Assembly (NCBI GenBank): GCA_034926785.1
Contig: JAYFQU010000037.1
Location: 62,001 to 126,000 of the forward strand
DNA from: UBA7703 sp034926785
GTDB taxonomy: Bacteria; Bacillota; Clostridia; Christensenellales; CAG-138
Reading direction: 5' to 3'
DNA length: 64,000 nucleotides
The notes beneath the pieces were generated by a model, which worked only from the letters and a program-made list of their open reading frames with translations, was not told where the DNA came from and did not search any database. Positions 1-8,251 of the stretch are shown here, in pieces. Numbering within the stretch: the stretch's first letter is position 1; each line of letters begins with the position of its first letter. The position numbers were made by a program, and so were the translations under genes.

Positions 1-663
1 CGGCACGAGCATCAAATCCGCCTCCGCCCGGCGGTATTTGGTCAGTTCCCATTGCATGATGCTGATGGTATGATTCATGAGCGAGTATACGCCCATATCC
101 GAAACATCTTTCACGTCTCCATGATAACCGACATCCACGCCTATGACGACGTCCATACCGTGGTCGCGCAGCGTTTTGCAAGGAACGCGTTCCAGCACGC
201 CGCCGTCGATATAGGTTTTACCGTTGAGCTTCACCGGCTCGAAAAACGCGGGGATGGACATGCTCGCACGAATGCTCTCATGCAGCGGACCTTCCTCCAA
301 GACATCCAGTTTCGCCGTCTCCGCGTCAACTGCCACACAACAAAACGGCGTCTTTGTTTCGGCGAACGTTTTGTTATGCGTAAATACCCGTACCAGCTCT
401 TGCAGGCGTTCGCCCTTTAAAACTCCGCCCGCCAGAGGCAGTTTTACATCTAAATAGTCATACAGTTTGATGGATTTGATGAATTTTTCAAGCATATACA
501 GGTCGGTTCCAACACTGTAGATCCCGCCGATAATCGCCCCCATGCTGCTGCCGGAGATCATATCGACATGAATACCGGCTTCGTCCAGCGCCTGTAACAC
601 CCCGATATGAGCAAATCCCTTTGCACTGCCCGCGCCAAGCGCGAGCCCGATCTTTTTCATCAT
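1..663 (-). CDS. Patatin-like phospholipase / esterase (RssA/YlbK type), 3' part cut by window edge
   Basis: I translated this from the minus strand; it runs open off the left edge, so about 221 codons of the N-terminal part are visible. The glycine-rich oxyanion motif LGAGSAKGFAHIGVL lies at residues ~7-21, the nucleophile elbow GSSMG at ~41-45 and the Asp motif DGG near residue 150. Together these make the Ser-Asp dyad of bacterial patatins, which hydrolyse acyl esters of lipids. Start is ATG at 663, with a second in-frame ATG at 660, preceded by AGGGAT. Gene order rsmD-coaD-(coiled coil)-patatin matches the B. subtilis ylbH-coaD-...-ylbK neighbourhood. The physiological substrate is unknown. 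Confidence 0.9.
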   Translation of the reverse strand, partial: MMKKIGLALGAGSAKGFAHIGVLQALDEAGIHVDMISGSSMGAIIGGIYSVGTDLYMLEKFIKSIKLYDYLDVKLPLAGGVLKGERLQELVRVFTHNKTFAETKTPFCCVAVDAETAKLDVLEEGPLHESIRASMSIPAFFEPVKLNGKTYIDGGVLERVPCKTLRDHGMDVVIGVDVGYHGDVKDVSDMGVYSLMNHTISIMQWELTKYRRAEADLMLVP

Positions 664-682
664 GTTTTATCCCTATTCACTC

Positions 683-720
683 AAGCGACATTGTTAAAGC
701 GACATTGTTAAAGCGACATA
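683..720. repeat. Short tandem repeat, 14-bp unit x ~2.7
   Basis: The unit AAGCGACATTGTTA occurs twice in a row (683-696, 697-710), followed by a partial third copy (711-720). It lies between the patatin gene and the terminator of the upstream gene, so it falls in the patatin leader or promoter region. On the minus strand each full unit carries TTTAACAATG. This is probably slippage or a small regulatory duplication; no function can be assigned. Confidence 0.8.
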
Positions 721-752
721 GAAAACGAGCCGGAGGCGAAACCCACGGCTCG
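721..752 (-). terminator. Rho-independent terminator after the coiled-coil gene
   Basis: On the minus strand a 7-bp stem CGAGCCG/CGGCTCG is followed directly by TTTTC. It sits 13 bases after the stop of the coiled-coil protein gene, ending the rsmD-coaD transcript before the patatin gene. Confidence 0.65.
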
Positions 753-764
753 TAGAACACAATT

Positions 765-1823
765 TTAATAGTCCTCTTCCTCTTCGTCGTCATCGTCCGC
801 TTCGATGAACTCGATGAGGCGTTTACGGGGCTTCTTTTCCTTGGGTTCCTTCTTGGCCGGTTCTTCCCAACCTTCGTCCTCTTCGTCTTCGTCCTCGTCG
901 TCATCTTCCGCTTCCAGAAGTCTGGAGAAGAGGCCCTTCTTCTTCGGCGGCGCTTCTTCCACGCGCGATTCACGGCGGCGCGGCGCTTCCTCGATGTCGC
1001 TCATTGCGGAAGGTTTGGCAACCGGACGCGCGAACTGGCGCGTTGCGCTCGGATCATCTTCCATCTGCATCCGTTCTACACCGGTATGCGGAGCAACGCG
1101 CGGCTGACGTGCGGTCTGCTGGCGCGGCGGTTCGCTATAGCGCTGCGGCTCCGCATACTGCGGCTGAACCGGCGCATATTGCTGTGGGGCAGGCGCATAC
1201 TGCGGCTGCGCCGGGGCATACTGGGCCTGCACGGGCGCGCTGTACTGCGGCTCCGGCGCGGCGGCGCGGGCGGGAATGGGCGCGGGCTCATCCTCAACGC
1301 CAAGCTCTTTACGGTTGTTTTCGATCATCTGATGGTATTCCGTGAGATAACGCTGCAGATCGACAAGAATCTCATCGGCATACTTGCGCGCGCCGTTGTA
1401 GATTGCCGTGGCATTTTCCTCCGCCTCGGCTGCGATTCCGCTGGCGCGGGTAAACGCCTCTTTATAAACTTCGGACTCACCGACGCGATTCTCAAACTCC
1501 GCCTGCGCGTTGGCGCGAATACCATCGGCCTGCGCCTGCGCCTGTCCCAGAATGGTGTCGGCTTCCTGCTGCGCCTGTTCGACAATCTCCGCCGCATTCT
1601 CCTTGGCATCGGCAATGGTATTCTCCGCCTCGGAGATGATGCCGGTTGCGCGGCGAATGTCTTCGGGGATAACAACCTTGAGATCCTCCAGCAGGTCCAA
1701 CAGGCGGTCTACCTCGACGACGCGTTTGTTGGTGCCGCCAAATTTTGAGCGAGGACTTTCCTCCAGCTCCTGCTTAATGCGATTGATAATGCTGAATATT
1801 TTCATCGTTTGTGCGCTGCTCAT
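765..1823 (-). CDS. Coiled-coil protein, DivIVA/V-ATPase-H-like, with Pro/Gln and acidic tails
   Basis: 352 aa. Residues ~7-170 form a conserved helical region (KIFSIINRIKQELEESPRSKF...) with a long Ala/Glu/Gln coiled coil resembling the ATP-synthase b/H stalk. Clostridial homologues next to coaD are often labelled ATPase on that weak basis; no nucleotide-binding motif is visible. Residues ~180-240 are a PQYAP-type repeat, and the last ~60 residues alternate acidic runs and Lys/Arg clusters. Start ATG at 1823 overlaps the coaD stop in ATGA, indicating translational coupling. A scaffold role in division or the envelope, DivIVA-like, is inference only. Confidence 0.75.
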   Translation of the reverse strand: MSSAQTMKIFSIINRIKQELEESPRSKFGGTNKRVVEVDRLLDLLEDLKVVIPEDIRRATGIISEAENTIADAKENAAEIVEQAQQEADTILGQAQAQADGIRANAQAEFENRVGESEVYKEAFTRASGIAAEAEENATAIYNGARKYADEILVDLQRYLTEYHQMIENNRKELGVEDEPAPIPARAAAPEPQYSAPVQAQYAPAQPQYAPAPQQYAPVQPQYAEPQRYSEPPRQQTARQPRVAPHTGVERMQMEDDPSATRQFARPVAKPSAMSDIEEAPRRRESRVEEAPPKKKGLFSRLLEAEDDDEDEDEEDEGWEEPAKKEPKEKKPRKRLIEFIEADDDDEEEEDY

Positions 1824-2308
1824 GGTTTTTTTAACCTTTCTGCAATGATATTCTGAATACTATCCGGTACGAGTCCCTTGATGTTTCCGCCCATGGAGCC
1901 GATTTCCCGAACGGCGCTGGAGCTTAAAAAGGAATGCTCCGGCCTCGCCATGAAGTAAACCGTATCCACGTCCGGCGCAAGATGAAGATTGAGTGCGTTG
2001 ATCTGAAACTCATACTCAAAATCCATGGTAGCCCGCAGACCGCGGATCACATAATCCGCATGAACCGCGTGCGCATAATCGACCAGCAGACCGTCAAAGT
2101 GTGTCACAATGACGTTTTTCATGCCCTCGGCCTCAACCATCCGTTCAATCATCTCCACGCGTTCTTCAACGGAAAACACGGGGTGCTTTACCGCGTTGTT
2201 GAGCACGCTGACATAAACGCGGTCAAACATGGAAATCGCCCGTTCCAACACGTCGTGGTGGCCAATGGTGAACGGGTCAAAACTACCGGGATATACGCAG
2301 GTTCGCAT
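1820..2308 (-). CDS. coaD: Phosphopantetheine adenylyltransferase
   Basis: 162 aa, the usual length. It catalyses the fourth step of coenzyme A synthesis, transferring AMP from ATP to 4'-phosphopantetheine in the cytosol. The nucleotidyltransferase signature GSFDPFTIGHHDV is at the N-terminus (residues ~9-21), with the second HIGH-family motif LSSSAVREI near residue 130. I chose the ATG at 2308 (MRTCVYPGSFDPF) rather than an upstream ATG at 2338 because AAAGG precedes it and CoaD proteins begin just before GSFDP. It is in an operon with rsmD upstream and the coiled-coil gene downstream. Confidence 0.96.
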   Translation of the reverse strand: MRTCVYPGSFDPFTIGHHDVLERAISMFDRVYVSVLNNAVKHPVFSVEERVEMIERMVEAEGMKNVIVTHFDGLLVDYAHAVHADYVIRGLRATMDFEYEFQINALNLHLAPDVDTVYFMARPEHSFLSSSAVREIGSMGGNIKGLVPDSIQNIIAERLKKP

Positions 2309-2334
2309 GCTTGCCTGGCCTTTCTGATCCGGCT

Positions 2335-2907
2335 TCAAGGATTTGATTCCTTACTGCCAGCGTCTTGATACAGGGAAACGGCGCAACTGCCATATCGTCT
2401 GCTTTGTATCATCCTTGCGAGTCGGTCGTCAACGCGCGGCGGCAGATCTGTCGCATGTTCGATGACGATTCTGCCCCCCGGCTGTAAAAGCTGATTGGTA
2501 CAGATCAATTCAGCCGCCCTTTGCGCGGTGCCGTCCGCATAGGGCGCATCGAGAAAAACGAAATCAAAACGTTCACCCGCGCGCGAAAGATCATAGATAC
2601 ATGACGAAAAGTCCTTGCACTGTGTCTCAACAATATGGTCAAGCTGCAAAAGCTTTGCGTTTGTTCGAATCTGCTCCGCGCATTCTCTGTTGCGATCATT
2701 GCACAGAACGCGCCTTGCCCCGCGGGAGGCTGCTTCCAACCCGAGATTGCCGGAACCGGAAAACAGGTCAAGCACGCTACTGCCCGGAATATCAAACTGC
2801 AGCATGCCAAAGAGTGCTTCTTTGACACGATCCAGCGTCGGCCGCGTATCCATTCCTTTCGGCGCATCAAAGCGCCGACCGCGCGCCGTTCCGGCAATGA
2901 TTCTCAA
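2335..2907 (-). CDS. rsmD: 16S rRNA (guanine-966-N2)-methyltransferase
   Basis: About 190 aa from a TTG start at 2907. Homologues start at M-R-V-I-A-G, matching LRIIAGTARGRRF here, so the longer reading from 2985 is unlikely. The SAM-binding motif VLDLFSGSGNLGLEA is at residues ~44-58. The catalytic tetrad reads DAPY instead of the usual (D/N)PP(Y/F), seen in FVFLDAPYADG. It methylates G966-equivalent in 16S rRNA during 30S assembly. The rsmD-coaD pair is a conserved operon. Start-site choice is the main uncertainty. Confidence 0.93.
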   Translation of the reverse strand: MRIIAGTARGRRFDAPKGMDTRPTLDRVKEALFGMLQFDIPGSSVLDLFSGSGNLGLEAASRGARRVLCNDRNRECAEQIRTNAKLLQLDHIVETQCKDFSSCIYDLSRAGERFDFVFLDAPYADGTAQRAAELICTNQLLQPGGRIVIEHATDLPPRVDDRLARMIQSRRYGSCAVSLYQDAGSKESNP

Positions 2908-2998
2908 TCCTTTTCCCCCAAGCAGAAGCCATCCTATTATCAATTCTACGACGGGCCTAGTGTCGCTCCCCGCATACGAACCCACAATAAGTTACTAT

Positions 2999-3027
2999 AG
3001 TATATCACCGAAGCCACGGTCATACAA
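2999..3027 (-). promoter_or_regulatory. Putative sigma-A promoter for rsmD-coaD operon
   Basis: On the minus strand TTGTAT (3022-3027), a 17-bp spacer and TATACT (2999-3004). The -35 is weak and the -10 good. It lies ~90 bases upstream of the TTG start of rsmD, in the gap after the M23 peptidase gene. Confidence 0.5.
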
Positions 3028-3115
3028 GAAAAAATCGGTTTCTATGCTCTTTTTGCGGTGCTCCCGGAACGGTTTTGCCGGAGTCGCTGCGCAAGAAAGC
3101 CACCGCCTCCGCCGT

Positions 3116-4351
3116 CTAATCCTTTAAGACCGGCCCGATACCCGCCTGAACAAATAGGTCGTAGGGGTTAATGTACTTTCCCTCTGGTGAAACCAGGCTA
3201 AGATGCAGATGATAGGCGACGCTGTTGCCCGTGCTGCCTACAATGCCAATCTGCTGCCCCTGCCTGACGGTGTCCCCTTCTTTGACAAACGTGGTCAGTT
3301 CAAACATATGGTAATAATGATACACAAATCCAAATGGATCCTCGATGATCACATAGTATCCCGGGATTGGCAGAAAACCGATATATTTCACAACACCGTC
3401 CGTTGCGGCTAGAATCGGTGTTTTTGCCCGGCGCTTGATATCCGTGCCCATGTGCAGTCGGGTCTTTCGGGATCGAGGGTCATACCATCCGTTTTTGATC
3501 AACCCGCCGGGCACTGGATGCGCAACCGTAGCCAGATACTCCTTTGAGAACACGTGGTGTTCAATCGGCGCGGTTGTCCCGTCGTCATTATATACCGTAT
3601 TGAGATAATCCAACGCGAAGATCGCTTCAACCAGTTGATCGTGCGTACCCTTTTTTGCAATCTCCTCAAAGCTTGGATTGTGCAACCGAAGCGAAACGCC
3701 GGAACGCACATTTCCCTCCCAATCCAGCGGGAAAGAATCCGCAAGTTTCTCAAGCATATCTTCAGCAAACACGTAGTACAGCGCGGCGCATTCCCGCCAG
3801 TTAAGACGCGTTGAAAAAGGATCGGGGGCTTTTAATGCAATCCCTTCCTCCCTCATGTTTCGGCTGATTTCTCGAACCGCAGTGGCGGAAGCGGTCTGTA
3901 TTTCTTCATTAAAAGAATCTGCTAGCGCTGAAAATGCGCCGACATTTTGTGCGTAGCTGTCGTAAACGGTCGGATCAAATTCCACCAGCGTCGCATTCCA
4001 GGAGGCCCAATCCTGTGTCATGCTTCCGCGCATTAGCCGCTCTGCGGCGGAAAACGCGGCATAGAGCCTCTGACTCTTGGTTGTTTGTTTGGTTTGCGAG
4101 GTGCTGGAGATATATCCTTCATCGAAGCGCAACAATTCAGCCGCATACGCGGCTGTATTCGTTCCTGCGCCGCTTGCCCCCTCACAGCACTGTCGCAGCA
4201 CCGCTTCCGCGCCGGTAGGCGCCCCGGACGCTTCGGGCGCTGGCGCGGGTGTTTCCGCCGCCGCAAGCGAAGAACGAATAGAAGCTGTCGATGCCGCAAG
4301 CAGCACCGACAGCAAAACAATGGTCATTCTTCTTTTAAACAGTCGCTTCAT
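3116..4351 (-). CDS. Secreted M23-family metallopeptidase (peptidoglycan endopeptidase)
   Basis: 411 aa. A signal peptide (KRLFKRR then a hydrophobic core to ~residue 30) is followed by a Pro/Ala-rich stretch, a ~200-residue helical region of unknown role, and a C-terminal LytM/M23 domain from ~residue 285. Zinc ligands are recognisable: HMGTD (H~300, D~304) and HLHLS (~380), with the accessory HYYHM between. M23 enzymes cleave peptide cross-bridges in the wall; an intact set of ligands suggests an active enzyme. It follows the L,D-transpeptidase gene by 26 bases, so the two wall enzymes are probably cotranscribed. Confidence 0.9.
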   Translation of the reverse strand: MKRLFKRRMTIVLLSVLLAASTASIRSSLAAAETPAPAPEASGAPTGAEAVLRQCCEGASGAGTNTAAYAAELLRFDEGYISSTSQTKQTTKSQRLYAAFSAAERLMRGSMTQDWASWNATLVEFDPTVYDSYAQNVGAFSALADSFNEEIQTASATAVREISRNMREEGIALKAPDPFSTRLNWRECAALYYVFAEDMLEKLADSFPLDWEGNVRSGVSLRLHNPSFEEIAKKGTHDQLVEAIFALDYLNTVYNDDGTTAPIEHHVFSKEYLATVAHPVPGGLIKNGWYDPRSRKTRLHMGTDIKRRAKTPILAATDGVVKYIGFLPIPGYYVIIEDPFGFVYHYYHMFELTTFVKEGDTVRQGQQIGIVGSTGNSVAYHLHLSLVSPEGKYINPYDLFVQAGIGPVLKD

Positions 4352-4377
4352 CCGTGTTCTGTCAAATGACCCTATCG

Positions 4378-5460
4378 TTACCAGCCAGTTGGAGTATCGG
4401 CTGGCGGCGGCGTCACGGGAACCTCGGTCGCCGGCGCTGCTGTTGCGCCGGGGTCAGGCGTATTCGTCACCGTTCCGTCAGCAGGCGTTGGTGTAATCTT
4501 CTTGCCACTGGCATCGTACCCATCCGGAATGGGCGCGGGTTCATACTTATAGGGCAAAACGTGCTCAACGCCATCAATGGTCCAGTTGTCTGTCCAGGGG
4601 GCGGTCCCAGCCTTAAGCTTGATCCCGGCAATCGATTTGGGGAGGATCAGCTGAGCGCGAACGGAGCCGGTGAAGGTATCGAGCGGATCCCCTTTTCTGA
4701 CCTCGCAGGTCGTGCCGTAACCGATGTTATACCAGATCCACCTTGCGTCCGGAACAGTCAGGCGGATACAGGCGTGGCTCGCCTTTGTACCGAGATCGTC
4801 GTAGGACTCTTTGACCAGTGAATTCAGATCTCGCGCATTGTCATAAAGGACGGAGTGAAAATAGGTTCGGCTACGAATCAGCGTTAAGTACTGCGCCGCT
4901 TCGAGGTTGATAAACTGATAGAACCGTTCCTTGGGAACCTCAATCTGAAAGGTGCCCATCGTGGTTTCGTTGCCATATTCACTATCCGGATTACCCGTTG
5001 AACAGATCATGTAGCGCACGGGTTGATCATAGTCCGGCTTGCCAAACTTTGTTCCATCATCAATCCGTTTAAACACCATCGTGACCTGCCACTGCAAATC
5101 GACGATGATATAATAGGTCTTTGGATCGGGGAATCCCGCCTTGAGCAGTTCCTTAGCCTTGAGATTCATATCATCCATGCTGCCAACCAGTTCTTCATAG
5201 GTCATGTTGACCGTTGGAGCATAGTGAGAAAAGGGTAAAGGCGTTGGCGTGGGTTCAACCGTCGGTGTTGGAGAAGGCATATTCGCGTTTGTTGAACCGT
5301 TGTTAAAGTTCTCCACCTCTAGGCTGACGATAACGGGTTCCGGTGTCGGTGTCACCTCCGCCGGCGCTTCTTCGGCGCCTGAGCAGCCGAACATAAAAAG
5401 AGCGGCAATCACAAGACACGCAGTGAGCAATATCTTCGCGCTTTGTCGTCCCAAGGGCAT
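4378..5460 (-). CDS. L,D-transpeptidase (YkuD) lipoprotein
   Basis: 360 aa from ATG 5460, chosen because GAGG sits 8 bases upstream; an ATG at 5466 is too close to it. The N-terminus MPLGRQSAKILLTACLVIAA leads to a lipobox ending FGC, so it is a predicted lipoprotein. A Thr/Pro-rich linker follows, then a YkuD domain whose active site is SHACIRL (Cys ~230), fitting the S/T-H-x-C-x-R consensus. The last ~50 residues are again Thr/Pro-rich. YkuD enzymes form 3-3 cross-links in peptidoglycan or attach proteins to it. It is paired with the downstream M23 peptidase. Confidence 0.9.
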   Translation of the reverse strand: MPLGRQSAKILLTACLVIAALFMFGCSGAEEAPAEVTPTPEPVIVSLEVENFNNGSTNANMPSPTPTVEPTPTPLPFSHYAPTVNMTYEELVGSMDDMNLKAKELLKAGFPDPKTYYIIVDLQWQVTMVFKRIDDGTKFGKPDYDQPVRYMICSTGNPDSEYGNETTMGTFQIEVPKERFYQFINLEAAQYLTLIRSRTYFHSVLYDNARDLNSLVKESYDDLGTKASHACIRLTVPDARWIWYNIGYGTTCEVRKGDPLDTFTGSVRAQLILPKSIAGIKLKAGTAPWTDNWTIDGVEHVLPYKYEPAPIPDGYDASGKKITPTPADGTVTNTPDPGATAAPATEVPVTPPPADTPTGW

Positions 5461-5582
5461 AGTCATAACCTCATAACACTCATTCTGTACTTTTTTCCGG
5501 GCCGCTTTACGCACAGAAGATTTCAAACTCATACAGCGGATTATTCCACTTGCGCTGTAACAAGCGGCCACGAATCGCGAGT

Positions 5583-5591
5583 ATTGTACCA
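5583..5591 (-). promoter_or_regulatory. Candidate extended -10 promoter upstream of the L,D-transpeptidase
   Basis: TGGTACAAT on the minus strand fits a TGn-extended -10; no good -35 is visible. A second, similar motif TGCTACAAT lies at 5644-5652. Either could drive the LDT-M23 pair, in the ~245-base gap after recO that otherwise shows nothing coding. Confidence 0.35.
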
Positions 5592-5706
5592 TACCGCCGA
5601 ACAAGATTCTTCCCTTTCGATATAAAGTTCACAATTTTTCCCGATTGTAGCAAGCCGCATGCGACCGCTCGCAAAGAAGAACCAATCCGGTATCGAACAA
5701 CACAGC

Positions 5707-6489
5707 TTATTCGTTTTCGGTTTGCTGTAGGAGAGGCGCAAGATCCGGCGTATTCTGCGCAGACGCTAAAATCTGCATCGCGCGGGTTCCAAACTCCAGA
5801 GATTGCTCTGTATATGCCGTCAGCGCACGGAATATTTCCGTTCGGACACCGTCGGATAGCTTCACGCGATCCATTTCGGCATCCTCAAGCAAAAGCATAC
5901 GCCGCATGCCTTCCAGCGCAGTCTTGCTCACCGGTTCGCCATGCTGGGAGCATGCCGCGCAAATCGATCCGCCGCGCGGCGAAAAGCGCACGACCGCGTC
6001 GTTTCGAATATCCCGCCCGCACTGGGTGCATGTTGTAATAGCCGGGCGGTAGCCGATCGTGTTGAGAAACCGCAGCAAAAAGCAACAGAAAAGATCCTGC
6101 GGGTTGCTCGAGCCATAGGCAAGAAAAGAAACCGCATGATACAGCAAAGAAAAAAGCGCCTCGTTTGGTTCGTTTTCCGGTGCGGCGTCGTGGCAAAGAC
6201 GCAGCATGGCAGAGCCAATCGAAAACCGCTCATAATCCTCGCGAATGGGATAGAATGTCTCCTTTACTTCACAGGCATTGATGACCGCCTTTTCCTTGCC
6301 GGTATAGATTTCAAACTGGCCAAATACGAATGGCTGGCACACATTCACCAAGGGACTCTGCGGTTTTCTGCAGCCGCGTGCCTTTGCCTCCAGCCTGCCA
6401 TGCTCAATCGTGAAGATGCTGAGTATGCGGTCGCTTTCCCGATAGTTTGCATATCGGGTTACCATTCCATCGGTGCAGATGACCGGCAT
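5707..6489 (-). CDS. recO: DNA repair protein RecO
   Basis: 260 aa, typical length. RecO anneals single strands and, with RecR, loads RecA onto SSB-coated DNA in recombinational repair. The N-terminal OB-fold starts MPVICTDGMVTRYANYRESDRILSIFT; a helical domain follows, containing a four-Cys zinc module (CTQCG ... CAAC, residues ~155-180). It is the last gene of the phoH-pgpH-ybeY-cdd-era-recO transcript, 24 bases after era, an order well conserved in Firmicutes. Confidence 0.96.
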   Translation of the reverse strand: MPVICTDGMVTRYANYRESDRILSIFTIEHGRLEAKARGCRKPQSPLVNVCQPFVFGQFEIYTGKEKAVINACEVKETFYPIREDYERFSIGSAMLRLCHDAAPENEPNEALFSLLYHAVSFLAYGSSNPQDLFCCFLLRFLNTIGYRPAITTCTQCGRDIRNDAVVRFSPRGGSICAACSQHGEPVSKTALEGMRRMLLLEDAEMDRVKLSDGVRTEIFRALTAYTEQSLEFGTRAMQILASAQNTPDLAPLLQQTENE

Positions 6490-6513
6490 AACACTGCTCC
6501 TGACCGCCCGTAC

Positions 6514-7404
6514 TCACTCGTAACCGAGCTCGTGCAGCATTCCCTGGCGATTGCGCCAGTCTTCCTTGATCTTAATCCACAACTGAAGATTGACCGGGCA
6601 GCCGAGCATCCACTCGATGTCCTTTCGGGACTCCTGACCGATTTTCTTGAGCATGGAGCCGCCTTTTCCGATGATGATGCCCTTATGGGACTCCCGCTCG
6701 CAATAGATAGTCGCGTAGATATCCATCAAATCGCGGTCTTCCCTGCGCTCCATCTTGTCCACGCCGACGCCAACGCCGTGCGGAACCTCCTCTCGCAGCA
6801 GCAGAAGTGCTTTCTCGCGGATCAGCTCCGCGCAGATCACGCGTTCGGGCTGATCGGTTACCATATCCTCCGGGAAATATTGCGGGCCAGGAATCATGAA
6901 TCCGCCCAGCACGCTCTCCAGCTCATCAAGGCCCTTGCCCGTCTCTGCGGAACCACGCAAGATCTTCTTGAGAAACCCTTGCTGTTCCAGAATCTCCTGC
7001 GCTTCGTTCGCCTGCCCAAGGCTCGCCGCATCGGTCTTGTTGATAAACGCAACGACAGGCGCCTTGGCCTGTTTCAGCTTTTGCAGCAAAGCAAGATCAC
7101 GTTCCCGAACACCCTCCGTCGCATCCGCCATAAACAGAATCGCCTCAACCTCGTTCATCGCGTCATAAGCAATCTTCTGCATGTATTCGCCGAGTTTATT
7201 TTTGGGGTTCGTCACTCCGGGGGTATCGAGAAAGACGATCTGATATCCCGTTCTGCTGAGAACGCCGGTAATCTTGTTGCGCGTGGTTTGCGCGCGATCC
7301 GTCACAATCGCGATCTTCTGCCCGATGAGCTTGTTGAGCAGTGTGGACTTGCCAACGTTCGGACTGCCGATGATAGAGACAAACCCCGACCGGTAATCAC
7401 TCAT
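6514..7404 (-). CDS. era: GTPase Era, 30S assembly factor
   Basis: 296 aa. GTPase motifs are intact: G1 GSPNVGKST (13-21), G3 DTPG, G4 NKTD and G5 SAETGKG. A C-terminal KH domain carries the GKGGSMLKKIG RNA-binding loop. Era binds the 3' end of 16S rRNA late in 30S maturation. The ATG overlaps the cdd stop by four bases (ATGA at 7401-7404), so translation is coupled. Nothing is missing from the family pattern. Confidence 0.98.
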   Translation of the reverse strand: MSDYRSGFVSIIGSPNVGKSTLLNKLIGQKIAIVTDRAQTTRNKITGVLSRTGYQIVFLDTPGVTNPKNKLGEYMQKIAYDAMNEVEAILFMADATEGVRERDLALLQKLKQAKAPVVAFINKTDAASLGQANEAQEILEQQGFLKKILRGSAETGKGLDELESVLGGFMIPGPQYFPEDMVTDQPERVICAELIREKALLLLREEVPHGVGVGVDKMERREDRDLMDIYATIYCERESHKGIIIGKGGSMLKKIGQESRKDIEWMLGCPVNLQLWIKIKEDWRNRQGMLHELGYE

Positions 7405-7814
7405 AGCAGATCCTCCGGCCCGAAGGAATGCGGCAGGAGTTCGCCGAGCGTACTCTCCACAAAGTTTCGTTTGCTGTTTGCAAACACAACCGGCATGTCA
7501 TCCTTGCAGAACTCGCGCAGCACCTGCCTGCATACACCGCAGGGCGAAGCCGGACTTTTGCCGGAGCAGACGATGACGATCGCCTCAAAACTGCGCTCGC
7601 CTTCCGATACCGCCTTAAAGACCGCCGTTCGTTCGGCGCAGTTGGTCGGCGTGTAGGATGCGTTCTCGATATTGCAGCCAAGATAATAGGCTCCATTCGC
7701 ACCTTTCAGGCACGCGCCCACCTGAAAATGAGAGTATGGGGTATATGCCCTTCCCATCGCTTCATAGGCAAGGTCAAGCATCTTTTCCCGCTCCTGCGCA
7801 CTGAGTTGTTTCAT
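7401..7814 (-). CDS. cdd: Cytidine deaminase
   Basis: 137 aa homotetrameric-type enzyme that deaminates cytidine and deoxycytidine to uridine products in pyrimidine salvage. Substrate motif NIENASY (~48-54), zinc/catalytic CAERTA (Cys and Glu, ~58-63) and PCGVCRQ (two further Cys) are all present. It sits between ybeY and era with 4-base overlaps on both sides. In B. subtilis dgkA lies in this operon as well; it is absent here. Confidence 0.97.
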   Translation of the reverse strand: MKQLSAQEREKMLDLAYEAMGRAYTPYSHFQVGACLKGANGAYYLGCNIENASYTPTNCAERTAVFKAVSEGERSFEAIVIVCSGKSPASPCGVCRQVLREFCKDDMPVVFANSKRNFVESTLGELLPHSFGPEDLL

Positions 7815-8251
7815 CTGGGATACCCCATTTCAATTAAAATCTCATCCTGCTTGCCCATCATCTTCGCTTCATCCTCCGACGTCATATGATCATATCCGAG
7901 GATATGCAGCGCGCCGTGGACGGAGAGAAAGGCAAGCTCTCGTTCCAGCGAATGTCCGTATTCCTGCGCTTGTTCTTCGGCTCGTTCATAGCAAATGGCG
8001 ATATCGCCAAGGTAGCCGTCCGGCGGGCAGAGAATTGCGTCTCCCTCCCACGCAGGAAAGGTCAGCACATCCGTCACACGGTCGATGTTGCGATAAGACC
8101 CGTTTAAGCGCTGAATTTCTTCCGCGTCAGTGATGAGTACGCAGACGTCTCCCGTTGCGCCCGCCTTAAAAAGCGTCGCCTCCACCGCGCGGCGGATCAA
8201 CGTTCCCGCTGTTTCAGGCAGGCATTCCAGTTCGGTTTGAATATCAATCAT
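7811..8251 (-). CDS. ybeY: Endoribonuclease YbeY (16S rRNA maturation)
   Basis: 146 aa. The zinc motif HGALHILGYDH (HxxxHxxGYDH) near residue 115 defines the family. YbeY takes part in 16S rRNA 3'-end processing and ribosome quality control. It overlaps pgpH upstream and cdd downstream by four bases each, consistent with one tightly coupled operon. Confidence 0.96.
   Translation of the reverse strand: MIDIQTELECLPETAGTLIRRAVEATLFKAGATGDVCVLITDAEEIQRLNGSYRNIDRVTDVLTFPAWEGDAILCPPDGYLGDIAICYERAEEQAQEYGHSLERELAFLSVHGALHILGYDHMTSEDEAKMMGKQDEILIEMGYPR

Noticed and set aside
5941..7656. Long plus-strand open frame opposite recO, era and cdd
   Set aside because: It spans three certain genes on the other strand, has no ribosome site, and is low-complexity in composition.
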